Assembly: GCA_964560975.1 (NCBI GenBank)
Contig: CAZLNE010000017.1
Span: 1 to 26,950, forward strand
DNA: 26,950 nt
Direction of reading: 5' to 3'
Origin: JAAZLA01 sp964560975
GTDB lineage: Bacteria > Spirochaetota > Spirochaetia > Treponematales > Treponemataceae
The position numbers and the translations under genes were made by a program. Shown piece by piece: positions 8,059 to 16,659 of the stretch. The notes under the pieces were generated by a model. The model was not told the DNA's origin. It ran no database searches and was given only the letters and a program-made list of their open reading frames with translations. Position 1 is the stretch's first letter. Every line of letters starts with the position of its first letter.

Positions 8059-9489
8059 CTATAATTTATCTATAAGCATTGAACATTTTCCAGACGGGAT
8101 AGGCAGAGTTTTCTTTTTCTGTCCGAGTATATTTATGGTAAAATAATACAGCTTTTCGCTTTCCATCTGAATTTCCCAGCCGCGGTTACTTTTATTTGAA
8201 AGAATGGTAATCATGTTGCGTTTGAGCGAAAGGTTCTCAATACCCATAATCTCTAAGTTTGGAATAATCCAGTCTACTGTTTTTCTCGGCAGACTTATAG
8301 ATAGTCCAATAACATTTTCTATCATCAATGCAATAGTTGAAAGTCCCGCAGAATGTACGTGCCGTCTTTTTGGGAAAGACTCATTGCCTTCGATTACTGC
8401 ATAACCTTCTTTGCCGGGCAGGTAGGCTTCCCAGAGATCGCCCTTGGAATGGGAGCCTCCAGGGAACATTGCATCGAGCAGAAAATATAAATGTCTTATA
8501 GAGCATTCTCTTGCAAGATCCCAACGCTGATATCGTTCAAGACCCTTTATAACCATAAAGTTAAACTGCGGATACACGCTGCCGTTAAAACCGTTTCCAT
8601 TCAGGCTGAATTTAGGATGATCAGCAGAAAGCGTGGGAAAAGGATGCTCTGTACCAAACGAAGACGGATTACTCAAGTGCGATATTAATGCATCTGCTTT
8701 ATCTTCATTCGGAATTTCTGCTAAGAGGGGCCAAAAACCAGCGATAGTTTTATGTGAAAGGCGTTCTCCCTTCTTGTCAAGATCGTAGTAAAAACCTGTA
8801 TCGCCGTCCCACATAAGATTGTTAATTCTTGTCTTTAAAGAGAAATACATTCTCTTATATTGAAAGCTTAAATCTTTATCATTAAGAATATCTCCCAAGG
8901 CAGACATATATAAAGCATGTACTGCAAGGCAGGAATTAAAATCTACAGGGTAATAGGCTTTTTCGCGGGGCGCATTAGTCATAGTTGACGCGATTGCCGG
9001 AACAGCATAGAGACCGTTTTCTTTTTTAAAGTTTTTTTCAAGCCATTCGGTATACTTTTGAAGTACCGGCATAATGTCTTTTATACGCCTCTTGTTTGCA
9101 GATTTATGAAAAAGATTAAATTCTGCCCAAGCAAAGAGAGGAAGGCCTACGGCTTCCGGGTTATCTTTCGAGGCTGCAGGCTCACCTGTTCTGAGATTGT
9201 ACTTCCATCGAATTGCACCGCTGGCTTCCTGTTTCTCATAAAAATAATCTAAATTTTGATTTGCAGGATAATTCCTGTTAGAATAAACCAGAAAAAATGA
9301 TGCAAAAATAGATTCCATCTGGTCTAAAATAACAATATCATTTTCAGGGTATACAAAATATCCTTCTGATGCTGATTCTCCGGTTTTAGGGTCTAGCCAA
9401 AAATCTTGAAGCCATGTCCAAGTTTTATCGTAAATGTCGACAAAATCCTGGTCATAAAAATGAATTTTTGGAAAATCGCGTTTGTTCAC
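8059..9489 (-). CDS. GH63/trehalase-like (alpha/alpha)6-barrel glycoside hydrolase
   Basis: This 476-residue protein has the helical-barrel pattern of GH63/GH37-type glycosidases (trehalases, mannosylglycerate or glucosylglycerate hydrolases). Aromatic-rich repeats include ILDQMESIFASFF, GLPLFAWAEFNLF, a DFNSCLAVHALYMSALGDI helix and DGDTGFYYDLD. The GDLWEAYLPGKEG block is where the catalytic base Glu of this clan lies. There is no signal peptide, so it is probably cytoplasmic. The exact substrate is unknown; a storage or compatible-solute sugar is likely. The start codon is GTG with AAGGAG 5 bases upstream. It is the first gene of the operon, 10 bases before ppx, which suggests a link between carbohydrate reserve and polyphosphate use, but only by association. 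Confidence 0.75.
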   Translation of the reverse strand: MNKRDFPKIHFYDQDFVDIYDKTWTWLQDFWLDPKTGESASEGYFVYPENDIVILDQMESIFASFFLVYSNRNYPANQNLDYFYEKQEASGAIRWKYNLRTGEPAASKDNPEAVGLPLFAWAEFNLFHKSANKRRIKDIMPVLQKYTEWLEKNFKKENGLYAVPAIASTMTNAPREKAYYPVDFNSCLAVHALYMSALGDILNDKDLSFQYKRMYFSLKTRINNLMWDGDTGFYYDLDKKGERLSHKTIAGFWPLLAEIPNEDKADALISHLSNPSSFGTEHPFPTLSADHPKFSLNGNGFNGSVYPQFNFMVIKGLERYQRWDLARECSIRHLYFLLDAMFPGGSHSKGDLWEAYLPGKEGYAVIEGNESFPKRRHVHSAGLSTIALMIENVIGLSISLPRKTVDWIIPNLEIMGIENLSLKRNMITILSNKSNRGWEIQMESEKLYYFTINILGQKKKTLPIPSGKCSMLIDKL

Positions 9490-9570
9490 AAATTCTCCTT
9501 ATGAAAACTACTTTTTCAGTATTGGTAATAGTAGATATAACATCAGTTTAAAGTATATCATAATTTAAAT

Positions 9571-9597
9571 AAAAGTGGTATAGTTAGTATCACTTTT
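9571..9597. promoter_or_regulatory. Inverted repeat overlapping an extended -10 upstream of the GatB/GatD-like fusion gene
   Basis: Ten-base arms AAAAGTGGTA (9571-9580) and TATCACTTTT (9588-9597), one G.T pair, 7-base loop. The left arm and loop contain TGGTATAGT, an extended -10 element (TGn plus TATAGT at 9579-9584), so the repeat could be an operator on this promoter, with transcription starting near 9591. Because Ts follow, a terminator or attenuator reading is also possible. No good -35 is present. Confidence 0.4.
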
Positions 9598-9623
9598 TAC
9601 GTAATATTTCTAGGGGTGTAATC

Positions 9624-11984
9624 GTGTATCAGTCTCATGTTTTTTTAGATGTACGAATTTTGCTCTCTTCACAAAAACCTGTTTTTCCTCCATCAGCTGC
9701 TATTACGAGCGATGTTGCAAGTCTCATTAAGGCTCTTGGCTGTACCATACTTGATAAACCTGTTTTAGAAAGACATACCTCTAGCGTGTCAGTTCCGCCT
9801 GAATTTGGATTAACGTATTATTCTGTTAAGCTTGCAGAGGGCGGTTCTTTATCAATTTCATTTCATCAGCGTCCAAAACTTATTACTCTGGAAGAAGTCC
9901 GCTTAGAAGAAGATGCCGGCCGTTTAACGCATTCAGAGGGTAAGACCAGAATGGATTATACCAATGCGGGCTGTCCAAGTCTAATAATTCGCACAAGTGC
10001 AAATTTTGAGCTTGGAGAAGAAGCAGCATTATTTTTAGAAGAAATTAAACGTCTTATTCAATATCTTCATATCGCAATGGTTGGACCGCTTGAAAGCGCT
10101 ATCCGTTGTAATGCATTTGCGGCCTTATCAAAATACCCCGATACTCCTGCCTATTATGTAAAACTGCGTAATTTAAATTCGTTCAACTTTGTAAGAAAGG
10201 CTGTTAATGCAGAACTTGCCCGGCAGGAAGAAGTATTAAGCTCTGGCGGAAAGGTTGAATCTGAAAGCCGTCTTTGGAATGAACGTCAAAATCTTACAGA
10301 ACCTTATAAAATGAGAATTGCTTCGGTGAACCGGCATTATGAACAGGTTTCAGACAAAGAAACAGCAGCCTTTTTACCTTCTGCATTGTCGCAGGAAAAC
10401 GATTCACTGTTAATAGAGCTGCCCAATATGAGGCGGAAGAGGTTATCAGAGAACTATGGTTTGGCGCGTGCCCGGGCAGAATTTATATGCGATGATAAAA
10501 ATAGAGCAGATTTTTTCGAGCAGGCTATCGCAGAAGGCGCAAATCCGATGGATTGTGCTCATTGGATTTCTTCTGAGTTAACAAAACTATTAAAATGGTA
10601 CAATAAACCTATTATAAATAATGCACTTACTCCCTCGCGTTTTGCGCGGATAATGATGTTGTTTGAATCAAAGCAAATTCATAGCGGAATTGCAAAGCAG
10701 CTGCTTCAGAGCGTTTTAGAAACCGGCTCTGACCCTGAAATTATTATTAAGAAAAATCATTGGAAACAGATATCTTCGATAGATGAATTACAGCCTGTTG
10801 TGCGCGCTGTTATTCTTGCTAATCCTGGCGAGGCGGAAAAACTTAGAAACGGGGAAATGGCTCCTCTGGAATTTTTAACCGGCCTTGTAATGAAAAAAAC
10901 AAATGGTATGGCTGTTCCTCAAATTGTTAAAAGCCTCATAAAAAAAGAGCTTAATATAAGTATTGTATATGTTCTTTCAATGGGCGGTTCTATTTGTGCA
11001 CGAATACGTGAAGACGGTTCTGTCGCTTCTTCTGATGGATCCGTGCTCAAGCCTATATTGGACAGTATTTTCTCTTCAAAAGAAGAGCAAGATGCGGTTG
11101 AATCTCTTTCCGGAGTGCGGTATCAGCTTATTTCTGTAGGACAAATTTTAAGCGAAGAGATAGAGCCTGCAGATTGGGCCCTTCTAATTGCAGAAATTTC
11201 ATCGCGCATCGCTGCCGGTATTGCAAGCGGAATTGTTATTGCCCATGGTACAGACACTCTTGCCTATACTGCTCCTCTTTTATTATGGCTATTTTCAGAT
11301 GCCGGTGTTCCCCTTGTTCTTACAGCTTCCACAGAAACGCCTGATAAATCTAGTGAGGCTCATGAAAACCTTCTGCTTGCTGTGCAGACTGCAGTTCGTG
11401 AAAAAAACGGCGTCTATGTAGCTTTTGGCGGAAAGATACTTTCACCTTTGAATCTAAAGTTTGAAAAACCAACTCCTGACGGCTTTACAAATTGGAATTT
11501 ACCAAAGCCTGTTTTTTCATCTTCCGGGCCGGTAGCTTTACAATGTTCAAATACTGAATTTGATGTCTTTGTTACAAAACAACTTCTACGCGAGGCTGCA
11601 GGCAGCTTACTTATATGCAAAATTTATCCAGGATTAAAAGCCTCTATCTATAAATCACTGATCGATGAAGGAATAAAGCGTTTTATACTCGAGCTTTATG
11701 AAACAGGAACAGGCAGTATGAGGACAGGCGATTATTCTCTAAAACCTTTATTAATAAAGGGCAGAAAAAACGGCTGCAGATTTTACTGCACCTCACAGCA
11801 GCAGAGTTCTATTAATTTTTCAAATTATTCTACGAGCAGACGTGTTTGGCGCGAAGGAGCCGTTCCAATGGGCAGGCTAACTACAGAATCTGCAGCAGCC
11901 TTGTATTTTGCGGTGAGTCTTGCATGCGACTCGGAAGAAGAAATTGACCAAACCATGGAACTTTATGCAGAACTCTACTCCTAA
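9624..11984 (+). CDS. Fusion of degenerate GatB/GatE-like region with GatD-like asparaginase domain
   Basis: The 786 residues fall in two parts. Residues 1-443 align with the GatB/GatE tRNA-dependent amidotransferase subunit: LEEDAG at 94-99, NLNSFNFVRKA at 183-193, a RQEE/GG/RLW region, the helical domain, and the YqeY-like tail ending near 443. The cradle active site looks decayed: the usual EVHV motif is DVRI, the CxxC zinc pairs are absent, and DYRYFPEPD is replaced. Residues 446-786 are an asparaginase fold closer to archaeal GatD than to free asparaginases: LSEEIEPADW and IAHGTDTLAYTAPLL match GatD's 'LSENMxPxxW' and 'AHGTDTMxYTxAAL'. Catalytic Thr-Asp (543-544) is kept, the first nucleophile Thr is Ser456, and Lys612 or Lys615 may complete the triad. 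Function is unknown; ammonia release coupled to a tRNA-binding module is the obvious hypothesis. The start is GTG after TAGGGGTG. It is monocistronic. Confidence 0.85.
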   Translation: MYQSHVFLDVRILLSSQKPVFPPSAAITSDVASLIKALGCTILDKPVLERHTSSVSVPPEFGLTYYSVKLAEGGSLSISFHQRPKLITLEEVRLEEDAGRLTHSEGKTRMDYTNAGCPSLIIRTSANFELGEEAALFLEEIKRLIQYLHIAMVGPLESAIRCNAFAALSKYPDTPAYYVKLRNLNSFNFVRKAVNAELARQEEVLSSGGKVESESRLWNERQNLTEPYKMRIASVNRHYEQVSDKETAAFLPSALSQENDSLLIELPNMRRKRLSENYGLARARAEFICDDKNRADFFEQAIAEGANPMDCAHWISSELTKLLKWYNKPIINNALTPSRFARIMMLFESKQIHSGIAKQLLQSVLETGSDPEIIIKKNHWKQISSIDELQPVVRAVILANPGEAEKLRNGEMAPLEFLTGLVMKKTNGMAVPQIVKSLIKKELNISIVYVLSMGGSICARIREDGSVASSDGSVLKPILDSIFSSKEEQDAVESLSGVRYQLISVGQILSEEIEPADWALLIAEISSRIAAGIASGIVIAHGTDTLAYTAPLLLWLFSDAGVPLVLTASTETPDKSSEAHENLLLAVQTAVREKNGVYVAFGGKILSPLNLKFEKPTPDGFTNWNLPKPVFSSSGPVALQCSNTEFDVFVTKQLLREAAGSLLICKIYPGLKASIYKSLIDEGIKRFILELYETGTGSMRTGDYSLKPLLIKGRKNGCRFYCTSQQQSSINFSNYSTSRRVWREGAVPMGRLTTESAAALYFAVSLACDSEEEIDQTMELYAELYS

Positions 11985-11990
11985 TTGCTG

Positions 11991-13865
11991 CTATTGTGAC
12001 GTTAGTAACTGTAAGGCCTGATACTGTGCATTCATTGTTTGTTCAGAAGAAGTCTGTTTATTTCCCTCAGAATCTGATGCTGGTTGTGTAGTTCCCTCGT
12101 TGCTTTCTTCTTGTGTTTGTATACCAGGTGTAGTTTCTACTGTAGACGGCTCCTGTTCCTTATAGAAAAGACGGATTATTTCTGTATTTTTCTTATGTCT
12201 ATACTTTAGGAATAAGGTCTTTGTTTCTGCGTCATATACATAACCGGAAGAATTATAGCTTTCGAATCGCGGATCTGTACGGAACATCATGTCGTAGATT
12301 TCTATAGACTTAAACGGCTCAACGTTGTTTAAAATCATATAATGAGTATAACCTTCAGGAAATGATGTTTGAATTGTAATGGTTCCTTCTGCATCCGTAG
12401 AGGTGCTAATAGATCTTGCCGAGGTCCAAGCCCACAAAGGATTCTCTTGAGTAACACTAAGCTGTTCTACATGAGGATAATATGTGTTGTTTTTTTCAAT
12501 AACAGTGTAAATTTCTGCAATTGAACGAATATCAAATTGAGTAAGATTTTGTACTTGAGTGTTGAAAAGTAAATACGCTGTCGAGAGAATATCTATTTGC
12601 GAGGTAAAAGATGCAAAGTCGATGAGTGCTTGTCCTATATGAATTGAAAGCAAGGGAGAAATTTTTTCTTCTTTTTCATAAAGATACAGTAAATCATTTT
12701 CAGTTTTACAAGCCTTTCGGATTACCTCGAGGCAGGTATCTATATATGGTTTTAAGTCTGAAGAATACGCAACTTTTTTCTGTAATAATCCTGCATATAA
12801 AGCAATAATGCCTGCAGCTTCTTCCACTGTCGGTTCAAACGCCGCAAGTTTTCCCGGCATAGCCAAAAGATTTCTTATAGTGCTTGTTTTTTGTGTTAAC
12901 AGAAAATAATCTAGAGAACTTGCTTTAAAAATATCTAGACTTTGTTTTTCTAGTGAATATGTAAGCTTATATGCAAGATTTTCCTGCTGCATTTTCAAGC
13001 TTTTACTCATAGCAACCAGATTGTTTAAAAAAGGAGCAGAAAGATAGGTTCTTCTTGTACCATTTACAAATGAAGCAGGAATAGAAGAAACTGCTTCTGT
13101 ATACTTGTTTCGGGCAGCCATTTCGGAAATATATGATACTATAACCTGTTCGGTTAATGATTCTGTATCTGTGGAAAACTGTGAAACAAGATTGTTTTTA
13201 ACTGTTTGAACGGCAGTATCATAGTACGATTTTTGAGCTAATTGATACGAAGAAGAAGATTCAAAAAGGAATTCTTTAGAAGGTTCATAATTTGCATAGG
13301 TAATAGTTTTTTCGAGCGATGTAACAATAAGCCTATCCTGGGTAATGAGTGGAGCCGTAAGAATGGTCTGCTGTGTTTTCCCGCCTAAAATTGCCCGTTT
13401 TTGGGATAAATCCATGAGTGAATAAGCCTCTGAGAACTGAAAGGGAATAGATACTGTTTTATATTGAAGCTCTTGAGGCGCTGATATGGTGAAAATATCT
13501 TTATTAGTTCCAGTTAAACCGCAAATAAGTACAAATGCGTCAGAAAAATATAACTCAAAAGTTGAATCTGACAGTTCTTGCCATCCGGTAAACATGAGGA
13601 CTTTTTCATTATTCTTTGCATCTGTAACAATGAGGGGTGTATCAGTGTTTGAGAATAAAGATATTCCCTTATATGAAATAAGAAAACTATCTTTAAATGC
13701 TTTTTCGCCGGTATCATTTTTAATTTCAGAGAGCGTTAAACGCAATTGACCGAAATTTCGAGATATTATAGACTGATTTCTAAATTGAAGCGCAAATATG
13801 CCGAGAATAATAACAAGATAAAGGACAGTGTGTCCAAAAACTTTGTGTATTGTTTTTTTTGCCAT
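11991..13865 (-). CDS. Membrane-anchored protein of unknown function with low-complexity acidic C-terminus
   Basis: I do not recognise this 624-residue protein. It has a short basic N-terminus (AKKTIHK) and one hydrophobic segment at about residues 12-27, so it is anchored in the inner membrane with the bulk in the periplasm. The middle is largely helical and rich in Lys, Ser and aliphatics. Near 510-585 lies a compact beta-rich stretch (TIQTSFPEGYTHYMILNNV and following). The last 50 residues are low complexity (Glu, Ser, Thr, Gln). Start choice: the ATG at 13865, because the longer frame begins at a TTG and would overlap the divergent gene's upstream region. No ribosome binding site is seen. 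Its 3' end is 6 bases from the convergent GatB/GatD-like gene. It is divergent from a TPR lipoprotein gene, and the two could act together in the cell envelope. Confidence 0.7.
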   Translation of the reverse strand: MAKKTIHKVFGHTVLYLVIILGIFALQFRNQSIISRNFGQLRLTLSEIKNDTGEKAFKDSFLISYKGISLFSNTDTPLIVTDAKNNEKVLMFTGWQELSDSTFELYFSDAFVLICGLTGTNKDIFTISAPQELQYKTVSIPFQFSEAYSLMDLSQKRAILGGKTQQTILTAPLITQDRLIVTSLEKTITYANYEPSKEFLFESSSSYQLAQKSYYDTAVQTVKNNLVSQFSTDTESLTEQVIVSYISEMAARNKYTEAVSSIPASFVNGTRRTYLSAPFLNNLVAMSKSLKMQQENLAYKLTYSLEKQSLDIFKASSLDYFLLTQKTSTIRNLLAMPGKLAAFEPTVEEAAGIIALYAGLLQKKVAYSSDLKPYIDTCLEVIRKACKTENDLLYLYEKEEKISPLLSIHIGQALIDFASFTSQIDILSTAYLLFNTQVQNLTQFDIRSIAEIYTVIEKNNTYYPHVEQLSVTQENPLWAWTSARSISTSTDAEGTITIQTSFPEGYTHYMILNNVEPFKSIEIYDMMFRTDPRFESYNSSGYVYDAETKTLFLKYRHKKNTEIIRLFYKEQEPSTVETTPGIQTQEESNEGTTQPASDSEGNKQTSSEQTMNAQYQALQLLTSQ

Positions 13866-13875
13866 AGTATTTTTA

Positions 13876-13904
13876 AGTGTAGCCAATGATGGCGACAAAA
13901 TCAA
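13876..13904 (-). promoter_or_regulatory. Candidate promoter with a nearly leaderless transcript
   Basis: Minus strand: TTGATT (13899-13904), 17 bases, TACACT (13876-13881), then 10 bases to the ATG. The start would fall about 3 bases before the ATG and there is no Shine-Dalgarno. Both hexamers match consensus in four of six positions, so this is weaker than the his promoter. Confidence 0.4.
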
Positions 13905-13933
13905 CTATGCGACTTTATTTTTTTGAGGATACC

Positions 13934-15382
13934 ATGAGAAAAGTGAATGTATTTGCTTGTTTTATACTGTATGTTTGCACAGGACTGATATTTTATTCGT
14001 GTACATCTACAAAAACACCTATTAAGGAAGATACTGCACAGGTCGTTGAGCCAAATTCTTCTATTATAGTTGTTCCCGACGAAACCTCAATTCTTGTTCC
14101 GGAACCTGCGTTCTCTACAACTGCATTTGCACAAGATTTGTACGATGCTCTTCAAAACGGCGGTTTGGATGAGGCTCTTCTTCTTTTTAATGAAGTTCCT
14201 GCTGACTATAAAGAAGATTTTGCGGTTAATTATTTACATGCTTCACTTTTATTTTCCTCAGGTGATTATCAGGCAGCACAAAATCTTACAAAACAGCTGG
14301 AAAATAAACAGCCGGATAACATTGATGTATTGCTTTTGAACACTATGATTGCAAAGGCTCAGGGTGACACAGCCGCAAAAAGTGCACTTTTAAAAAAGAT
14401 TATAGAAAAAGATCCTTCAAACTCTGATGCTCATGTAGAAATGGCACATGACCAGATGCTTCGCAGAAACTATGCACTTGCTAAAAAGTATTATCAAAAG
14501 GGCTTGGAGGGCGACCCGGCCAATCCTGATGCTTTATTTGGCTTAGGGCAGTCTTCTTATTACACTGGAGATATTACTCTTTCGCAGCAAGCCTTTACAA
14601 AAGTAACTCAGTTATATCCTGATAATAGTTTAGGCTGGGCATATTTAGGAAAACTTGCCGCAGATGATGGCAACTATAAGAAGGCAACAGACTATATTGA
14701 AAAAGCAATCTCACTTGAAGATGGTTATTATGATTTTTGGGTCGACTATGGAAACTATTTACGGTATCAGGGTAAATTCAGCGACGCAGAGGCAGCATGG
14801 GGACGGGCAATACAAATTAATTCTAATCACTTCCTTGCATATGTCTATAGAGCCGCCTTATACGATGAAATGGATGAATTCGATAAAGCGCTGCAGGATT
14901 ATAAAAAAATTGTTCAGGTAAAGCCTGAGTATCCGTACTCGTATGAATCTCTGGGTATGATTTACTGGCATAAGGGCGAGTGGGCGAATTCGAGAAATGC
15001 ATTTACTCAGGCATATAAGATAAATTCTGAAAATATATCGTATCCGCTTATGATTTCCGCAACTTTTATAAAAGAGGAAAAAAAGATAGAGAATAAAGAA
15101 TTCTTAACTTTGGTTATGCGGAATATGGACAAAAATTCGGCAGAATACGCAATAGTTCGCTTATACTATGATGGAATAAATCCATCTTTTGTGGAAAAAA
15201 AGATACTATCGGTAACTAATGCCACTCTGAAAGGTAAACTTACTTTTTATATGGGATTATTTTATGATCTTAATGGTGATGACGTTTCTGCAAAAAAACA
15301 GTATATTCAAGTTAAGAGTTTACCCAGCCCAATGTTTTTTGAATATAAGATGAATGATTGGGCCTTAGATATTGAATTATAA
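13934..15382 (+). CDS. TPR-repeat lipoprotein
   Basis: The 482-residue product starts with a lipoprotein signal: MRK, a hydrophobic core, then FYSC with Cys23 as the lipidation site, a relaxed spirochaete-style lipobox. After a flexible linker the protein is built of tetratricopeptide repeats from about residue 65 onward; clear ones read A..YYQKGLEGDPANPDALFGLG, then A...A....YPDNSLGWAYLG, then the DYGNYLRYQGKFSDAEAAW and ALYDEMDEFDKALQDYKKI units. TPRs form a superhelical scaffold for protein binding, here presumably on the periplasmic or outer leaflet side. The ATG at 13934 is preferred over the upstream in-frame ATGs because it has TGAGGA in front and begins the signal peptide. It is 22 bases before the TraB-family gene, so the two are probably co-transcribed. 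Confidence 0.85.
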   Translation: MRKVNVFACFILYVCTGLIFYSCTSTKTPIKEDTAQVVEPNSSIIVVPDETSILVPEPAFSTTAFAQDLYDALQNGGLDEALLLFNEVPADYKEDFAVNYLHASLLFSSGDYQAAQNLTKQLENKQPDNIDVLLLNTMIAKAQGDTAAKSALLKKIIEKDPSNSDAHVEMAHDQMLRRNYALAKKYYQKGLEGDPANPDALFGLGQSSYYTGDITLSQQAFTKVTQLYPDNSLGWAYLGKLAADDGNYKKATDYIEKAISLEDGYYDFWVDYGNYLRYQGKFSDAEAAWGRAIQINSNHFLAYVYRAALYDEMDEFDKALQDYKKIVQVKPEYPYSYESLGMIYWHKGEWANSRNAFTQAYKINSENISYPLMISATFIKEEKKIENKEFLTLVMRNMDKNSAEYAIVRLYYDGINPSFVEKKILSVTNATLKGKLTFYMGLFYDLNGDDVSAKKQYIQVKSLPSPMFFEYKMNDWALDIEL

Positions 15383-15404
15383 GTCTAGCAACCTGGAGCA
15401 TTAA

Positions 15405-16583
15405 GTGTCACAAACAGAAAAACGTATAAAACTTGGTGATCGTGAATTTATTTTGATTGGAACAGCCCATGTTTCAAAAGAAAGTATAGATCAAGTAGTT
15501 ACTTCGATTGAGAATGAAAATCCTGATTGTGTAGCCATTGAATTGGATAATGAAAGACTTGCATCTATGAAAAATCCTGATTCATGGAAGCATCTCGATA
15601 TTATTAAAGTTTTGAAACAAGGAAAAGGTTTTGTGCTCATGGCAAACCTTGTTCTTTCTTCTTTTCAAAAAAGACTGGGTTCTGATGTTGGTGTAAAACC
15701 CGGCGAAGAGATGAGCTGTGCAATTAAGGCCGCAGAACAACGAGGCATTCCTTCTGTGATGGTGGATCGGCCCATTCAGACGACTTTACGCCGTGCCTGG
15801 GCTATGAATAGTCTTTGGGGTAAATGTAAGCTGCTTGCTGTTCTTATATCAAGCGCTTTTGAGACAGAAACCATATCAAAAGAAGAAATAGAAAATCTTA
15901 AAAATACAAATGAGATGGATTCGATGATGAGCGAACTTGCTCAATATCTGCCGGCTGTAAAAAAAGTTCTTATCGATGAGCGTGATCAGTATTTGGCAAG
16001 TCATATTTGGGAAGCTAAAGGTAATAAGGTTCTTGCCGTTCTTGGTGCAGGACATCTTCCTGGAGTAGAAAAACATCTTGAACTTCTTTCTTCTGGTCAA
16101 GTTTCAGCTGATACATCAGAAATATCTCAAGTTCCATTGCCGGGAATAGGCGGGAAAATTGCCGGATGGATTTTTCCTGCTCTTATTGTTGGTCTTATTG
16201 TCGCCGGTTTCTTTACAGGCGGTGCTGTATCTTCTCTTGATATGTTATTACGATGGCTTTTATGGAATGGATCCTTAGCAGCGCTCGGTACAATTCTCGC
16301 TCTTGGTCACCCGCTTGCAGTGCTGGCCGGTTTTGTGGGAGCTCCTATTGCTACACTGAATCCCGTACTTGGAGTGGGACTCTTTACAGGGCTTGTACAA
16401 GCAACAATGAAAAAGCCTAAAGTAGAAGATATGGAAACACTTCAGAGTGATGTATCTTCTATTAAGAAAATCTATAAAAATCGTATTCTAAGAGTATTAT
16501 TGGTGTTTTTCTTATCATCAATCGGCGCGGTTATAGGAAATTTCATTGCGGTTCCCGCTCTTTTTTCAACACTCGTGAAGTAA
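15405..16583 (+). CDS. TraB/PrgY family membrane protein
   Basis: The 392-residue protein has the TraB/PrgY (Tiki-fold) signatures: LIGTAHVSKESIDQV at the start, with the GTAHVS motif carrying the conserved His; VAIELDNERLASM; a helical middle region; and GAGHLPGVEKHL with the second conserved His at about residue 219. In the related TIKI proteases such His/Glu residues bind metal, and the bacterial members are suspected peptidases or pheromone-shutdown proteins (PrgY), but no reaction is established. The C-terminal third (about 250-392) is hydrophobic with about four membrane segments. The start codon is GTG with CTGGAG 6 bases upstream, 22 bases after the TPR lipoprotein gene. Confidence 0.88.
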   Translation: MSQTEKRIKLGDREFILIGTAHVSKESIDQVVTSIENENPDCVAIELDNERLASMKNPDSWKHLDIIKVLKQGKGFVLMANLVLSSFQKRLGSDVGVKPGEEMSCAIKAAEQRGIPSVMVDRPIQTTLRRAWAMNSLWGKCKLLAVLISSAFETETISKEEIENLKNTNEMDSMMSELAQYLPAVKKVLIDERDQYLASHIWEAKGNKVLAVLGAGHLPGVEKHLELLSSGQVSADTSEISQVPLPGIGGKIAGWIFPALIVGLIVAGFFTGGAVSSLDMLLRWLLWNGSLAALGTILALGHPLAVLAGFVGAPIATLNPVLGVGLFTGLVQATMKKPKVEDMETLQSDVSSIKKIYKNRILRVLLVFFLSSIGAVIGNFIAVPALFSTLVK

Positions 16584-16659
16584 AAAAAATACTTTATTTA
16601 AGGTTATTTCAAGGGCAAAACCGTACTGTTAATCATATAGAGTATAGTAAGGGGGTACC

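Noticed and set aside
13886..13933. 16-residue N-terminal extension of the TPR lipoprotein
   Set aside because: It would spoil the lipoprotein signal peptide; the ATG at 13934 has a good ribosome binding site and a proper signal start.
16584..16659. Promoter for the efflux operon (TATAGT at 16643)
   Set aside because: No acceptable -35 at 16-18 bases was found, and the box overlaps the ribosome binding site area; not reported as a feature.
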